Counted from the first letter of the stretch, positions 16,801-24,811 are shown. The stretch: DNA of 64,000 nucleotides from Ferruginibacter sp. (GCF_028288465.1 NZ_JAQBNR010000064.1:39034-103033), one strand, 5' to 3'. A program made the numbers and translations. The notes: generated by a model from the letters alone, not told the origin.

Positions 16801-17597
16801 ATCCTTTCTTTCGATTCTGAAAGTAGCAGGCCATCATTCACCCATATCTTCAAAGATCCGTTAACGCCTGCGTTTAAAACAGCTTTGGTATCTTCAGGAA
16901 CATAAACAAAAGCTTGTGCATACTCTATTGCAGAGGATTGCTGAATAAAAGGATAACAAAAAACCCATCCTTCGTAGCTAAATTCGGAGGGCTTAAACCA
17001 CTTAACTTCTACATTGTTCATTCCATTAAATACGGATTCTGCCCCAGCATCAGCTAACGGTTCCGGTTGCATATTGAATCCTGAGCCCGAAAGGTTTTCA
17101 AATGGTCCGGCAAATTGCCACTCTTGCACAGAATTGATTTGCTTCCATTCTTTTTCTGCGCTGGCATAATCGTTACTGAAAACAGCATGCATTGCTTTTA
17201 CATATTTCGCTGCTTGCCTGATTGAACCGTTAAATGAATTGTCTTTTTCTATCTGGTTGAGTAAGTTAAGTTGATAGGCCTGCTTTTTTGAGTATTGTCC
17301 AAGTACAGATCCATTAAACCACAACGAATATAAATAGGCGTTTTTATCCGCATTTGCGGTAATCTCTTTTATCAGGCCTTCAATTTCAGTTTCTTTACCT
17401 AAATAAGTTTGCAGGTATAAAAGCGTACAGTAACTATCCAACGCTGTTGCCGGATTTTTGATACCTTTTTGTAAAAGGGCTTTTGCTTCTTTATAATTTT
17501 TTTTGTGAATGGCGTTCCAGGCATCATCGTAATCATTGGCACGGGTTGCGGAAAAAATAAAAAGGAACAATAAGGTGGTAATCAGGGTTCTGGTCAT
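13866..17597 (-). CDS. Large secreted TPR protein with DUF3857 and transglutaminase-like domains
   Basis: The 1243-aa protein starts with a signal peptide (MTRTLITTLLFLFIFSATRA). The first ~600 residues are TPR-like helical repeats (for example NALAAAQKAIALAPSVGLYW at ~567-586), interrupted at ~150-310 by a beta-rich insert (QFAGPFENLSGSGF). A DUF3857 beta-sandwich covers ~640-840. A transglutaminase core follows, with the cysteine in KLGDCKDLSSLFVALTARAG (~925-944) and His/Asp candidates in MEFNHCISLLHV and YIELTDSNLP. Such proteins are common in Bacteroidota and act outside the cytoplasm, but the substrate is not known. About 200 bp of non-coding DNA lies upstream. Confidence 0.85.
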   Translation of the reverse strand: MTRTLITTLLFLFIFSATRANDYDDAWNAIHKKNYKEAKALLQKGIKNPATALDSYCTLLYLQTYLGKETEIEGLIKEITANADKNAYLYSLWFNGSVLGQYSKKQAYQLNLLNQIEKDNSFNGSIRQAAKYVKAMHAVFSNDYASAEKEWKQINSVQEWQFAGPFENLSGSGFNMQPEPLADAGAESVFNGMNNVEVKWFKPSEFSYEGWVFCYPFIQQSSAIEYAQAFVYVPEDTKAVLNAGVNGSLKIWVNDGLLLSESKERITELDYYKKKCQLKKGYNRVLVQLGYTDNTLPNFIVRFTDDASVPLPNCTSTAVVQPYIKAAIADSTGSLKHFAELFFETKIKEQPFNLVNYILLSQTYLRDSKKTEARLVIEDALKIASGDPLLRFELMQISVKSENRTLLLQEIDWLKENDSLSYINLQMEIQTLINTEKYTEADVVIEKMTSLFGEDENIIQLKAAVLGKLDKIEELLKLVEKGYARYPENVSFVDMMFRVKKLVQKDSKAAVKVYELYLKNNYNFSIIQNLADEYKELGQDADHLATLKKINTMGLQDPRMITSISNYYIEKREYANALAAAQKAIALAPSVGLYWHNIASIYEQMNNTEDALKSYKKDIYYNRTDYDARKKISVLSKKLELYKLLPETDVYALIKKSTIDAGYDYTYLLDEKGAVLYDEGASEEYITYVIKINTQKGIDNWKEVNLASGNSQSILVEKCEVVKVNGSKVAAERNEGTAVFTGLQTGDAIYVKYRLQNYATGRLGRAFWDKFIFNSFAPSQNARYILIAPQALQLNYKFSNNTASPVIKEVEDFKVYTWELNNLPPVKSEPLMPPLNDVASVLHISTIKTWADVAGWYSDISYQDLKDNFELEAAYNEIFRNKIAESNFAKAKRIYEYIVNNIRYSSVAFRQNGYVPQNLSKVLNTKLGDCKDLSSLFVALTARAGINAQLVLIDTRNNGMKDMDLPSMEFNHCISLLHVDGKEYYIELTDSNLPFGSLPSNLNGALSLIIPLHGQKSEAILQPLTAVNRMRDESLRKIRLSFSGNDAKLNVETKRCGAIVSAWRNEYASLGAEKQKESFEQSLSNANKNPVKLDTVSFTGLAGNGDTLTIKSTYTIKNELVEAGSMKMLKIPFLDVVATLESLSADKREYPVEYWNYENTDVYETIIEVQAPSGRKLLECPADKNFSFKNSTYSLKFIRTPTLLKIIRKVSLNRNDIKPEDYKLFKKFFNDIVEIESKYLVFK

Positions 17598-17799
17598 TTT
17601 AGGTGGTATGAATTTTCACAGATAAATCAAAAATTTCGGACAAAGTTTAAATCAGCATCTATTGATAATACAGGCAAAAGGACAGGATTTTTGATAGTAT
17701 TGTAGGATAGATCAATTTTGATATTACAAACGTTAGTAATTTGAAATTAGTATTTAACATTCATTAATTACATTGTAAATGAATGTAGAAATTTAAAAC

Positions 17800-18318
17800 C
17801 TACCGATAAATATCCAGCAATCCATCCGGTAAACTAACATACACTTTCCGGTTTTTCCGGTCTATCTTATCAAGCGATTCCTGGTGGATGGGGATCAGGG
17901 CCTCCTTTCCTTCCAGTAAAATGGCACATAATATCTGGTGTGGCTGTTCAATTACTTCTATTATTGCACCAAGGTCTTCGGCATTATCCGTAATTAAATG
18001 AAAACCCAACAATGCAATAGGGGAAGAGGTAGCTGCAAAACTGGTAAAATCTGCAGCGGCAAGCCACACTTCTTTGGGCGTTAATTTACGTGCCGCTTCC
18101 TTACTGTCGATTCCTTCTAACTTAATATACACTTCTTTATCATTTTTTACTGAAGCTGCCGAAATAAAATAAGGCATAAAATTATCCTTTCCTTCTTCCA
18201 GGAAAATTGTTTCCAGGCCTTTCAAAGCCGTTTTTTTACCAAGGCTATGCTGCAATACCAGTTCACCTTTTAAACCAAAGCTGGCGGCTAATTTGCCTAT
18301 TTTAAAGTATTCGCTCAT
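17800..18318 (-). CDS. rimM: Ribosome maturation factor RimM
   Basis: The 172-aa protein begins YFKIGKLAASFGLKGELVLQ, the usual RimM opening, and has the N-terminal beta-barrel followed by a PRC-barrel (LLGFHLITDNAEDLGAIIEV). It binds S19 and helps mature the 30S head. It sits 134 bp downstream of rpsP, its normal partner. An intrinsic terminator lies between the two, so rimM is probably made at a lower level by read-through. Confidence 0.95.
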   Translation of the reverse strand: MSEYFKIGKLAASFGLKGELVLQHSLGKKTALKGLETIFLEEGKDNFMPYFISAASVKNDKEVYIKLEGIDSKEAARKLTPKEVWLAAADFTSFAATSSPIALLGFHLITDNAEDLGAIIEVIEQPHQILCAILLEGKEALIPIHQESLDKIDRKNRKVYVSLPDGLLDIYR

Positions 18319-18393
18319 ACGGTATGCAATTTAAGTATTTCATTTAAGCCAATAAGACAGCCTTAATGCAATTGAAAATAAAAAGACCAGGCA

Positions 18394-18428
18394 TAAAAAA
18401 AGCAATCCCGAGTAATCAGAATTGCTTT
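18394..18428 (-). terminator. Terminator/attenuator between rpsP and rimM
   Basis: On the minus strand, AAAGCAAT (18421-18428) pairs with ATTGCTTT (18399-18406) across a 14-nt loop and runs into a T7 tract. It would end most rpsP transcripts before rimM. Confidence 0.7.
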
Positions 18429-18452
18429 AAAAGAATTAACGGAACAGAGATA

Positions 18453-18941
18453 TTATTCTGCTGTTTTAGTTTCTTCAGGCGTCGCTGCAGGAGCAGTAGC
18501 TTCGGCAGTTGCAGCAGCAGGTGCTTCGGCAACTTTTCTAACCACAGGTTGATTGCGGCTATCAGTACGTGCTTTTTTATGAGCACCCTGACGTTTTGCA
18601 ATGTGAGCATCATGCTCAGCACTCCAGGCAGTAAACTTTTGCATTGCAACAGCTTCATCAAACAAACCTAAACCTACACCTCTTAACAAATGCTTCAGGT
18701 ATAATACGCCTTTGAAAGACAGGATACGACGTACAGTGTCAGTAGGCTGAGCACCTTTGTGTAACCAGTCCAACGCCTTCTGACGGTCAATCTGCACAGT
18801 TGCAGGAACAGTCAGGGGATTGTACGTACCAAGTTTCTGAATAAATTTGCCGTCGCGTGGGCTTCGTCCATCTGCTACTACGATGAAGTAGAACGGTCTC
18901 TTTTTTGAACCGTGTCTTTGCAGTCTCATTTTTACAGCCAT
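18453..18941 (-). CDS. rpsP: 30S ribosomal protein S16 with Ala/Pro/Thr-rich tail
   Basis: MAVKMRLQRHGSKKRPFYFI and GKFIQKLGTYNPL are standard S16. The core ends near residue 85. A long extra tail follows: a helical part (MQKFTAWSAEHDAHIAKRQG) and then an Ala/Thr/Pro/Glu-rich stretch to residue 162. S16 is usually 80-90 aa, but extended forms are normal in Bacteroidota. It is the first gene of the rpsP-rimM unit. Its promoter lies just upstream, and the leader is about 60 nt. Confidence 0.96.
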   Translation of the reverse strand: MAVKMRLQRHGSKKRPFYFIVVADGRSPRDGKFIQKLGTYNPLTVPATVQIDRQKALDWLHKGAQPTDTVRRILSFKGVLYLKHLLRGVGLGLFDEAVAMQKFTAWSAEHDAHIAKRQGAHKKARTDSRNQPVVRKVAEAPAAATAEATAPAATPEETKTAE

Positions 18942-19005
18942 AAAAAATAGAAATTTTTTTGGGTTGTGAATAAATAGGGTTTCTAACTCTCCTTAAAAGG
19001 AACGG

Positions 19006-19037
19006 CGAAGATAACATGCTGTAAGAAATTATCCAAA
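19006..19037 (-). promoter_or_regulatory. rpsP promoter (-33 TTTG, -7 TATCTTCG)
   Basis: On the minus strand, TTTG (19034-19037), a 20-nt spacer and TATCTTCG (19006-19013) match the Bacteroidota consensus with one mismatch in the -7 box. Confidence 0.65.
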
Positions 19038-19161
19038 TTTTTAAAACCGTTTTAAAATATTTTCAATGTTAAACTTCTGTCGCTGCCCTCTTTTATTTAC
19101 AAGTCCAATGCCAGCTTTCATCGGTAATGTAAATTAACTATCTTTCTAAAAATACCACCAA

Positions 19162-20304
19162 ATGAAAAAGTATGGCTTTTTTATGCTTTTGTTATTAGCT
19201 GCCTGCAGTGGTCCAAACCGACTGAAAAAATATTACACAGCAGAAGATAAGACTGTTTTTGACCTTGTTGAAAAATTGAAGAAAAATGGTAATGATAAAG
19301 AAGCACTGGAACAATTACCACAAGTATATAAAACAGTTTCAATCAAACGAAAAGCATTGACAGAGGCGAATTACAACAATCTTGTACCAGGCGACCGTTA
19401 CATGCAGCTTGCAAAAGAATACGGGGTGATGTTGCAGATGTACAAGCAAATAAGCGAAGTGCCCGCAGCTAAAAAAATCATTGATGACTTGTGGGATCCG
19501 TCACGGCAGATTCAGGATGCAAAAAACACCGCAGCTAACGAATATTATAGCCAGGGGCTGGAATATCTTACTTATAATAACCGGGTTTCCGCCCGCAATG
19601 CCTACGATTTTTTTAGTAAGGCAAATGAGGCTGTGCCAGGCTACAAGGATGTGCGACAACTGATGCAGGAGGCTACAGAGAGAGCAACGATTAAAGTAAT
19701 TGTAAGGGCAGCCAATTATTACAACCGCAACTGGAACTACTGGGGTTTTGAAAACGACTGGCTGCAGCAGCACATTATTAATGACCTCAATAACCAATCT
19801 TTCAGAGATGTTCGCTTTTACAGCGATTGGGATGCAAGCAGCCGCCAGATAAGACCAGACAGGCTGGTTGAACTGAATTTTACAGAATTATTTGTGGGCC
19901 AGGTTTTTGTTAAACGCTATACTATCAACCGTAGCAAAGAGGTGCAGACCGGCACTACCAAATCAATACCCGCCAAACCTGTTTATACCACTGTTTACGC
20001 AACAGTTAATGTAACATCAAGATACATGCAAAGCAGGGCTACACTGGAATGCAGGATATATGACCAGGTGACCGGGCATAATTTACTGTTCGACCGTTTC
20101 CCCGGAAACGATGACTGGCGAACGGAAACAGCTACTTATACAGGTAATCAAGATGCCCTGCTTCCGGAAGACTGGAGCAGGATTAATAGCAGCAATAACT
20201 TTAAAATACCCAGCCGGGCAGAGGTTGCCAACAGGTTAATCAGAAACTGTTACAGCTCTTTATTGAACCGTATAAAAACGGGTGTTCAGTTTGGTTCCGA
20301 TTAA
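19162..20304 (+). CDS. Lipoprotein of unknown function with helical (TPR-like) N-terminal half
   Basis: The signal sequence ends in a lipobox (LLLLAACS, Cys at residue 15), so the mature protein is a lipid-anchored 366-aa chain. Residues ~25-175 are helical with TPR-like spacing (AANEYYSQGLEYLTYNNRVS, AYDFFSKANEAVPGYKD). The C-terminal half (~190-350) is beta-rich and holds tryptophan-rich NRNWNYWGFENDWLQQ and TLECRIYDQVTGHNLLFDRF. A TATCTTTC element 16 bp before the ATG may be its -7 box. I do not recognise a named family. Neighbours give no functional hint. Confidence 0.75.
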   Translation: MKKYGFFMLLLLAACSGPNRLKKYYTAEDKTVFDLVEKLKKNGNDKEALEQLPQVYKTVSIKRKALTEANYNNLVPGDRYMQLAKEYGVMLQMYKQISEVPAAKKIIDDLWDPSRQIQDAKNTAANEYYSQGLEYLTYNNRVSARNAYDFFSKANEAVPGYKDVRQLMQEATERATIKVIVRAANYYNRNWNYWGFENDWLQQHIINDLNNQSFRDVRFYSDWDASSRQIRPDRLVELNFTELFVGQVFVKRYTINRSKEVQTGTTKSIPAKPVYTTVYATVNVTSRYMQSRATLECRIYDQVTGHNLLFDRFPGNDDWRTETATYTGNQDALLPEDWSRINSSNNFKIPSRAEVANRLIRNCYSSLLNRIKTGVQFGSD

Positions 20305-20314
20305 TTTTGAATGA

Positions 20315-21193
20315 TTACCAGGTTTTATGTTTGCCGGTTTTAAAAATACGGGATAAATTAAATCCAAAGCGAATATCGCCTTTGAAAAAATCACCCGTGG
20401 TTTGCGTAATATAAGCCCGTTCGTTCATGCCGGTTGCGTTGGAAAATTGCAACTGAAATACATGTCCGCCCGTTTCAATGTCAACACCAACAGACAATGG
20501 ATCGGTGCTTCCACTTAGATTGCCGAACGGATGGTGATAATCAAATGTAAGCGCCATTCTTCTGCTCACTTTTAAACGTGCACCACCCCCCATTGCAAAA
20601 ATGGTTTGGTCGTCGCCGGTATTAACAGGCGAACCACTGTGAACAAAAATCGGGCTTAACTGCATTGAAAATGCAGAGCTGAATTTTCTCCCGGCAACCA
20701 GTTGTATGTAATAAGATGATCTGTCTCCAAAACCAGGCTTAACAGGCGCAAAAGATTCTTCTGTCCATACTAAACCGCCTGCGGCAAGCACCAGCGAAAA
20801 GGGAATGGATCTGGCACCTGTAGATTGTTGCAAAATTCTTTGTTTAATAAAAAGATCCAGTTCTTTCCTGAAGGTACTTCTTCCAATGCCGATGGTAGTA
20901 TTATCCGAAAGGCCATAATCAAAACTGATACGCATAGAAGCCACGTCCAGTCCATAAAATTGTTTTATGCCGGAGCTTATAAAACCAAACCGGTGCATGA
21001 TCCTGAAATCAAGATCACCCTTGTGCAACATTTCAATAGAATGTGCATTGATAACTCTTGTTGATTTAAAAGCGCCGGTTACTTTTTGCGTTGCGGGCAC
21101 ACTGTCTTCTACCCCCTTTAAAAGATCCTGCGACTGCAGGTTCATTGAAAGTAAAATACTGTATACAAAAAGAGCAATGGTAAGTTTTATCAT
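20315..21193 (-). CDS. DUF5777-family outer-membrane beta-barrel protein
   Basis: The 292-aa product has a signal peptide and, from residue ~45, alternating amphipathic strands with features of the DUF5777 family: STRVINAHSIEMLHKGDLDF, HRFGFISSG, and GLSDNTTIGIGRS. The final residue is Trp rather than the classical Phe. It should form an outer-membrane barrel of unknown transport specificity. It is the last gene of a four-gene operon with a haem-c lipoprotein, an OB-fold protein and YceI. The stop is 11 bp from the convergent lipoprotein gene's stop. Confidence 0.8.
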   Translation of the reverse strand: MIKLTIALFVYSILLSMNLQSQDLLKGVEDSVPATQKVTGAFKSTRVINAHSIEMLHKGDLDFRIMHRFGFISSGIKQFYGLDVASMRISFDYGLSDNTTIGIGRSTFRKELDLFIKQRILQQSTGARSIPFSLVLAAGGLVWTEESFAPVKPGFGDRSSYYIQLVAGRKFSSAFSMQLSPIFVHSGSPVNTGDDQTIFAMGGGARLKVSRRMALTFDYHHPFGNLSGSTDPLSVGVDIETGGHVFQLQFSNATGMNERAYITQTTGDFFKGDIRFGFNLSRIFKTGKHKTW

Positions 21194-21216
21194 CTTTAAA
21201 AATTAATTGTGTAAAA

Positions 21217-21777
21217 TTATTTTGTGGTCATCGACTGGTATTCTGGTATCACCACTGCAATCGATATTTTCTTATTGATTTTTTCCGCCACCAGGGAAGG
21301 GATTGATATCTTGTAATCTGCCAGCGTTATACTGAAATTGCAGGATGCAGCAACAACGCCACTTTTAACAGTTATTACCGCATTGGTACTTACAGGATTG
21401 GTTACACCGTGCAGCGTCAATGTTCCATTTACTTTTACAGTAGAAACATTGTCACCGGACAATTGGATTGTTTTACTGTTTTCAATTATTCCCTTAAAAA
21501 CTGCTTTCGGATATTTATCACTCTCTACATAATTTTCATTAAAATGTTCCTGCATCAATGCTTTCTCAAACTCAAAACCTTTCAACAAAACAGCAAACTC
21601 AATTTGCCCGCTGGCCACATCCCAAACGCTTACCACTTTTGTATTCACCGCCTCAATATTTTCCATTGATGATTTGGAGTAAAAAGATATTTTGCCTGTT
21701 TTGGTAAAATACTTAGGCTGCCCAAAAGCCGCGAATATCAGCAACGTAAAAAGAATGACAAAAAATGAATATTTCAT
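21217..21777 (-). CDS. YceI-like family periplasmic protein
   Basis: The 186-aa product has signal peptide MKYSFFVILFTLLIFAAFGQ and the YceI lipocalin-like barrel: GKISFYSKSSMENIEAVN, FAVLLKGFEFEKALMQEHF, SDKYPKAVFKG and GTLTLHGVTNPV. Family members bind isoprenoid or other long hydrophobic molecules in the periplasm. It is the third gene of the operon and lies 23 bp upstream of the DUF5777 barrel gene. Close spacing suggests that the two work on one substrate. Confidence 0.88.
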   Translation of the reverse strand: MKYSFFVILFTLLIFAAFGQPKYFTKTGKISFYSKSSMENIEAVNTKVVSVWDVASGQIEFAVLLKGFEFEKALMQEHFNENYVESDKYPKAVFKGIIENSKTIQLSGDNVSTVKVNGTLTLHGVTNPVSTNAVITVKSGVVAASCNFSITLADYKISIPSLVAEKINKKISIAVVIPEYQSMTTK

Positions 21778-21789
21778 AAATTAAAAACT

Positions 21790-22218
21790 TTATTCTTTTT
21801 CTACAATTACACACCTGTTTAATTCAACGTCCATTAAAAAACCGGTGCAGATTCCTTTGATGGTTATCTGCTGACCAGCTTTATATTGATTGATTAATCC
21901 GATGTGGTGTTTATCCAGCAGGCAGCTTACTTTATGCATAGATGCCGTATCACCTATCATCACATTGGCCAGTGTATCCTGCTGCTTTACTATTTCGGTG
22001 ATAGTGCCACGCACTTGTATTGTTTTACCAAGGTAGCGGTGATTAGCATTTGCCTCATCCTTTTCATATTCATCAAGAAATGCACCGGCATTCAGTTTTG
22101 CAGCAGGTTGAACCGAGGATAAATCTGCCGGTTTGCGGTGGTACTCCTTGTACAAATAAAATGACAAGGGGATGGCTATAACCAGTACAACAAGTATTAT
22201 TTTTTTCAGCACCTGCAA
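21790..22218 (-). CDS. Membrane-anchored OB-fold (tRNA_anti-like) protein
   Basis: The 142-aa product has an N-terminal membrane anchor (KKIILVVLVIAIPLSFYLY). The rest is a small OB-fold: ANANHRYLGKTIQVRGTITE, VSCLLDKHHIG, GQQITIKGICTGFLMDVELN. The Bacteroidota tRNA_anti-like family has this form and would lie in the periplasm, so nucleic-acid binding is unlikely despite the name. The gene lies 12 bp from yceI and 21 bp from the upstream haem-c lipoprotein gene, clearly in the same operon. Confidence 0.75.
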   Translation of the reverse strand: MQVLKKIILVVLVIAIPLSFYLYKEYHRKPADLSSVQPAAKLNAGAFLDEYEKDEANANHRYLGKTIQVRGTITEIVKQQDTLANVMIGDTASMHKVSCLLDKHHIGLINQYKAGQQITIKGICTGFLMDVELNRCVIVEKE

Positions 22219-22239
22219 AATATTGAATGAAATAAAAAA

Positions 22240-22836
22240 TTAGTTACCATAGGCTGCACCTGCAGTAATCCATGCTGTAATAACATCTTTTTCAGTTTGT
22301 GTCAGCGGACCCGTAGGCGGCATTGTTCCATCAACAACCGCTCTTGTATTTATGCGTCCACTAAATTTTACGATGTTACAATCCACTGCCCAGTTCATTC
22401 CGCCGTTAGCTACTGTGTTGTTGTGGCAACTTTGGCATTTGGCAACCATCAATGTTTTCACTGCATTAAATTTTGCGCCGGCGGCACCTGTTGACGGCAC
22501 CTTAACAGTGGCTGTTTTTTCACAACCTGCACCGTCTTTTACAAATACTGTATAATCACCCCCGGCGAGGTCGGTGAAGCTGGAAGAAGATCCGTAAGTA
22601 CCTGTGCTTCCCAGTTTATAAACAAAGCCTGTACTACCAGTAGCAGCCACATCAATTTTTCCATCTGCACCACATGTAGTAGTGGCAGTGGCTGTAGGAG
22701 TAATAACGATTGTTTTCCCTGCGCATACATCAGTCACAGGCGGAGTTCCCGGGCTGCTTTTACTACAAGATGCAAAATTGATACTGATAATAATTAAAGA
22801 GAAAAGGCCAACGCCGTTTAAGATGCTTTTATTCAT
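22240..22836 (-). CDS. Lipoprotein with SprB-like beta domain and C-terminal CXXCH haem-c motif
   Basis: The lipobox FASCS puts the lipidated cysteine at residue 24. Residues ~40-115 form a Thr/Gly-rich beta domain of the SprB-repeat style (YKLGSTGTYGSSSSFTDLAGG, broken here for display as YKLGSTGTYGS and SSFTDLAGGDYTV). The C-terminal ~80 residues hold CQSCHNN (~135-141), a haem-c attachment site, and a likely Met axial ligand in GTMPPTGPLTQTEKD. This resembles the single-haem domains of Bacteroidota surface cytochromes. It heads the operon with OB-fold, YceI and DUF5777 genes, which suggests an envelope electron-transfer or quinol-linked task. Confidence 0.8.
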   Translation of the reverse strand: MNKSILNGVGLFSLIIISINFASCSKSSPGTPPVTDVCAGKTIVITPTATATTTCGADGKIDVAATGSTGFVYKLGSTGTYGSSSSFTDLAGGDYTVFVKDGAGCEKTATVKVPSTGAAGAKFNAVKTLMVAKCQSCHNNTVANGGMNWAVDCNIVKFSGRINTRAVVDGTMPPTGPLTQTEKDVITAWITAGAAYGN

Positions 22837-22914
22837 GATTGTTGTTTAATAAGTAATCGCAATCAACCCACTAAAGGTTGCCTGATAAGAACAAAAAAAA
22901 CTCAAAAACTACAT

Positions 22915-22940
22915 AAAAAAAGAGCCTCTTAAGGCTCTTT
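22915..22940 (-). terminator. Terminator after the first barrel-fusion gene
   Basis: AAAGAGCC (22919-22926) and GGCTCTTT (22933-22940) form an 8-bp stem with a 6-nt loop. The minus-strand reading ends in a T-run. Confidence 0.85.
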
Positions 22941-22962
22941 AAAAAATATTGTATTTATGATG

Positions 22963-24345
22963 TTAGTGTTTTTTAAGCCGCTGATATTTTATACCAAACT
23001 GCAATGCGGCATTAAATAATTTGACATGCCCATCCCCCACACCGGATAGAGGAACACTCATTGTTGGCTCCAGTTGTAAAGAAAAAGACGAAGACAATTT
23101 CTTTTCAATTCCGGCTGAAAAATTCAGAACAGAAAAGGCGCTTTTATTGCCGGTATAACTATAGGCACCTTCACGAGGCATATTATTTCTTATGTAGTAA
23201 TAATCATAATCCTCTCTCTTCATAATGTAAGATGAAAGTCCAGCTGTCGCAAAATAAGTTACACCTATTTTTTGTAAAATATTATACCGCATCGTTACAG
23301 GAATATCGTACACAAGACATGCTGCGTTTATTTTAACAATCTGCACCATGTTCCAGTAAGATCCGGCTTTGGCTTTATAGTCACCGGGTCCGGCTAAATA
23401 TTTTTTTGTTCCTGCATAAAAGCCGGTTTGCACACTTACTTTTTTTGATAACTGGTAGCCAATACCTGCACCGAATTTCGCGGTAACAGGATTATTTTTA
23501 AAAGCCAGTAATTTCACGCTGCCAATTTCACCACCCGCGGAAGCCAGGAAATAAAACCTCGATACAGAAGGTATGATTGCTTTTTCTATGGGCTTATTAC
23601 CAGTTTCAGTTTTTGTAATACTATTTTTCAAACTGTCTTTAAGTTTAGCAGAATTCTTTTCGAAAACTGGTTTTGTGTTCTGCTTACTGATAACGTTTGG
23701 CGCCGTAGTGGAAATAACAACAGGAGGCTGTTCTTTAATGGCAACATCATCTTCTTCACCAATTGCCCCGCCAGAAACTTGTGATACTATTTTCTTCTTT
23801 TTTGACCCAGTTATTTTTTTTGTTTTTTTAGTCAGGTCAAGTGAAGTTTCATTCGCCTGTTCAGCAATGGTGGGTTTAGAAAAATTCTTTTTAGTGCCAT
23901 ATGTTTTTACCTGTCCGATCGGAGAGAATGGCTTTTTAACGACGCTGGTTTCTTTGATACCATTTTCATTCTGCCGGGTCGGTTTCATCTCATCCTTCCT
24001 CGGCGGTGTGCTATTTTTTATTACATCACCTTCATTTGCTGAAGCGGATGGCTGTTCATTTATCTTAACACCTGTTTCCTTTCTATCTGCCCTGGTTATA
24101 CTTTTTGCATTCTTAGCGGCAAGATGATTTTCTGCATCCGGCTTATTAGAAAAGAAAAGTATAACTGCGCCGCCAATAAAAAGTACTGGAATAGCAAACC
24201 ACCAGAATACAAAACGGCGGCGCTTTTCTTCCTCGTTCAACCGTATATCCATAGCAGCCCATGCCTGTTCATCAAAAGCCGGCTCGCTGTTGGCAGCGGC
24301 TTCCCTGATGCGGTCTTCAATATGGTCAAACTGCTTTTTGCTCAT
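22963..24345 (-). CDS. Anti-sigma-like inner-membrane segment fused to an outer-membrane beta-barrel
   Basis: The 460-aa product has three parts. Residues 1-42 are a charged cytoplasmic segment (FDEQAWAAMDIRLNEEEKRR). Residues ~44-64 form one membrane helix (FVFWWFAIPVLFIGGAVILFF). Residues ~70-265 are a Lys/Thr/Pro-rich linker. From ~268 a porin-type beta-barrel of about 190 aa follows (FYFLASAGGEIGSVKLLAF, KVSVQTGFYAG, FSLQLEPTMSVPL). It overlaps the upstream ECF sigma gene by 20 bp, the place of an anti-sigma factor. If the reading is right, one chain would bind sigma inside and sit in the outer membrane outside. Confidence 0.75.
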   Translation of the reverse strand: MSKKQFDHIEDRIREAAANSEPAFDEQAWAAMDIRLNEEEKRRRFVFWWFAIPVLFIGGAVILFFSNKPDAENHLAAKNAKSITRADRKETGVKINEQPSASANEGDVIKNSTPPRKDEMKPTRQNENGIKETSVVKKPFSPIGQVKTYGTKKNFSKPTIAEQANETSLDLTKKTKKITGSKKKKIVSQVSGGAIGEEDDVAIKEQPPVVISTTAPNVISKQNTKPVFEKNSAKLKDSLKNSITKTETGNKPIEKAIIPSVSRFYFLASAGGEIGSVKLLAFKNNPVTAKFGAGIGYQLSKKVSVQTGFYAGTKKYLAGPGDYKAKAGSYWNMVQIVKINAACLVYDIPVTMRYNILQKIGVTYFATAGLSSYIMKREDYDYYYIRNNMPREGAYSYTGNKSAFSVLNFSAGIEKKLSSSFSLQLEPTMSVPLSGVGDGHVKLFNAALQFGIKYQRLKKH

Positions 24346-24811
24346 AATATTTTATTGATGCTTCCATCAGCATTTTCTGAATATTTGCTTTTGCTTTAGA
24401 GAGATTTGATTTTGAAGTACCAACAGATATTTTCAAACGGCTGGCGATTTCTTCATGTTTAAATCCATCTATTACAAACAAATTAAAAATGGTTCTGTAT
24501 ACCGGGGATAACTGTTGCACAACATCCATAATTTCTTTGTACGACATTTTATCAATGGCTGTTTCTCCACTATGCTCCATCTCAAAATGAGATTCCTGCA
24601 TTTCAGAAATCAGGTAACTTTTACTGTTTTTTCTAAAGTGATCAATGGCCGTATTGACAAAAATGCTTTTCATCCAGCCTTTTAACGAAGCTTCATAATT
24701 GTCATACCTGGGTTTAAAATTGCCCAGTTCCCTGTAAATTTTTATAAACCCATCATTTACTACTTCAATCGCATCATCTTTGCTATTACAATACCGCAAA
24801 CAAATAGCCAT
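24326..24811 (-). CDS. ECF RNA polymerase sigma factor, start codon unclear
   Basis: Sigma region 2 (DDAIEVVNDGFIKIYRELGN and MKSIFVNTAIDHFRKNSK) and region 4 with its helix-turn-helix (HEEIASRLKISVGTSKSNLS) are present. From the first ATG (24811) the protein is 161 aa, shorter than usual. The same frame stays open to 24937, and the upstream codons read IIRGCLQADRESQKAFYQHF. That aligns well with the N-terminus of the second ECF sigma of this window. No ATG, GTG or TTG occurs in that stretch, only ATA, ATT and ATC. Either a rare start codon is used or the N-terminus is lost. The gene overlaps its barrel-fusion partner by 20 bp. Confidence 0.85.
   Translation of the reverse strand: MAICLRYCNSKDDAIEVVNDGFIKIYRELGNFKPRYDNYEASLKGWMKSIFVNTAIDHFRKNSKSYLISEMQESHFEMEHSGETAIDKMSYKEIMDVVQQLSPVYRTIFNLFVIDGFKHEEIASRLKISVGTSKSNLSKAKANIQKMLMEASIKYYEQKAV

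Noticed and set aside
23573..24127. 184-codon open frame antisense to the first barrel-fusion gene
   Set aside because: It is hydrophobic and Ser/Thr-rich because it mirrors the Lys/Thr-rich linker; the gene on the other strand has clear architecture.
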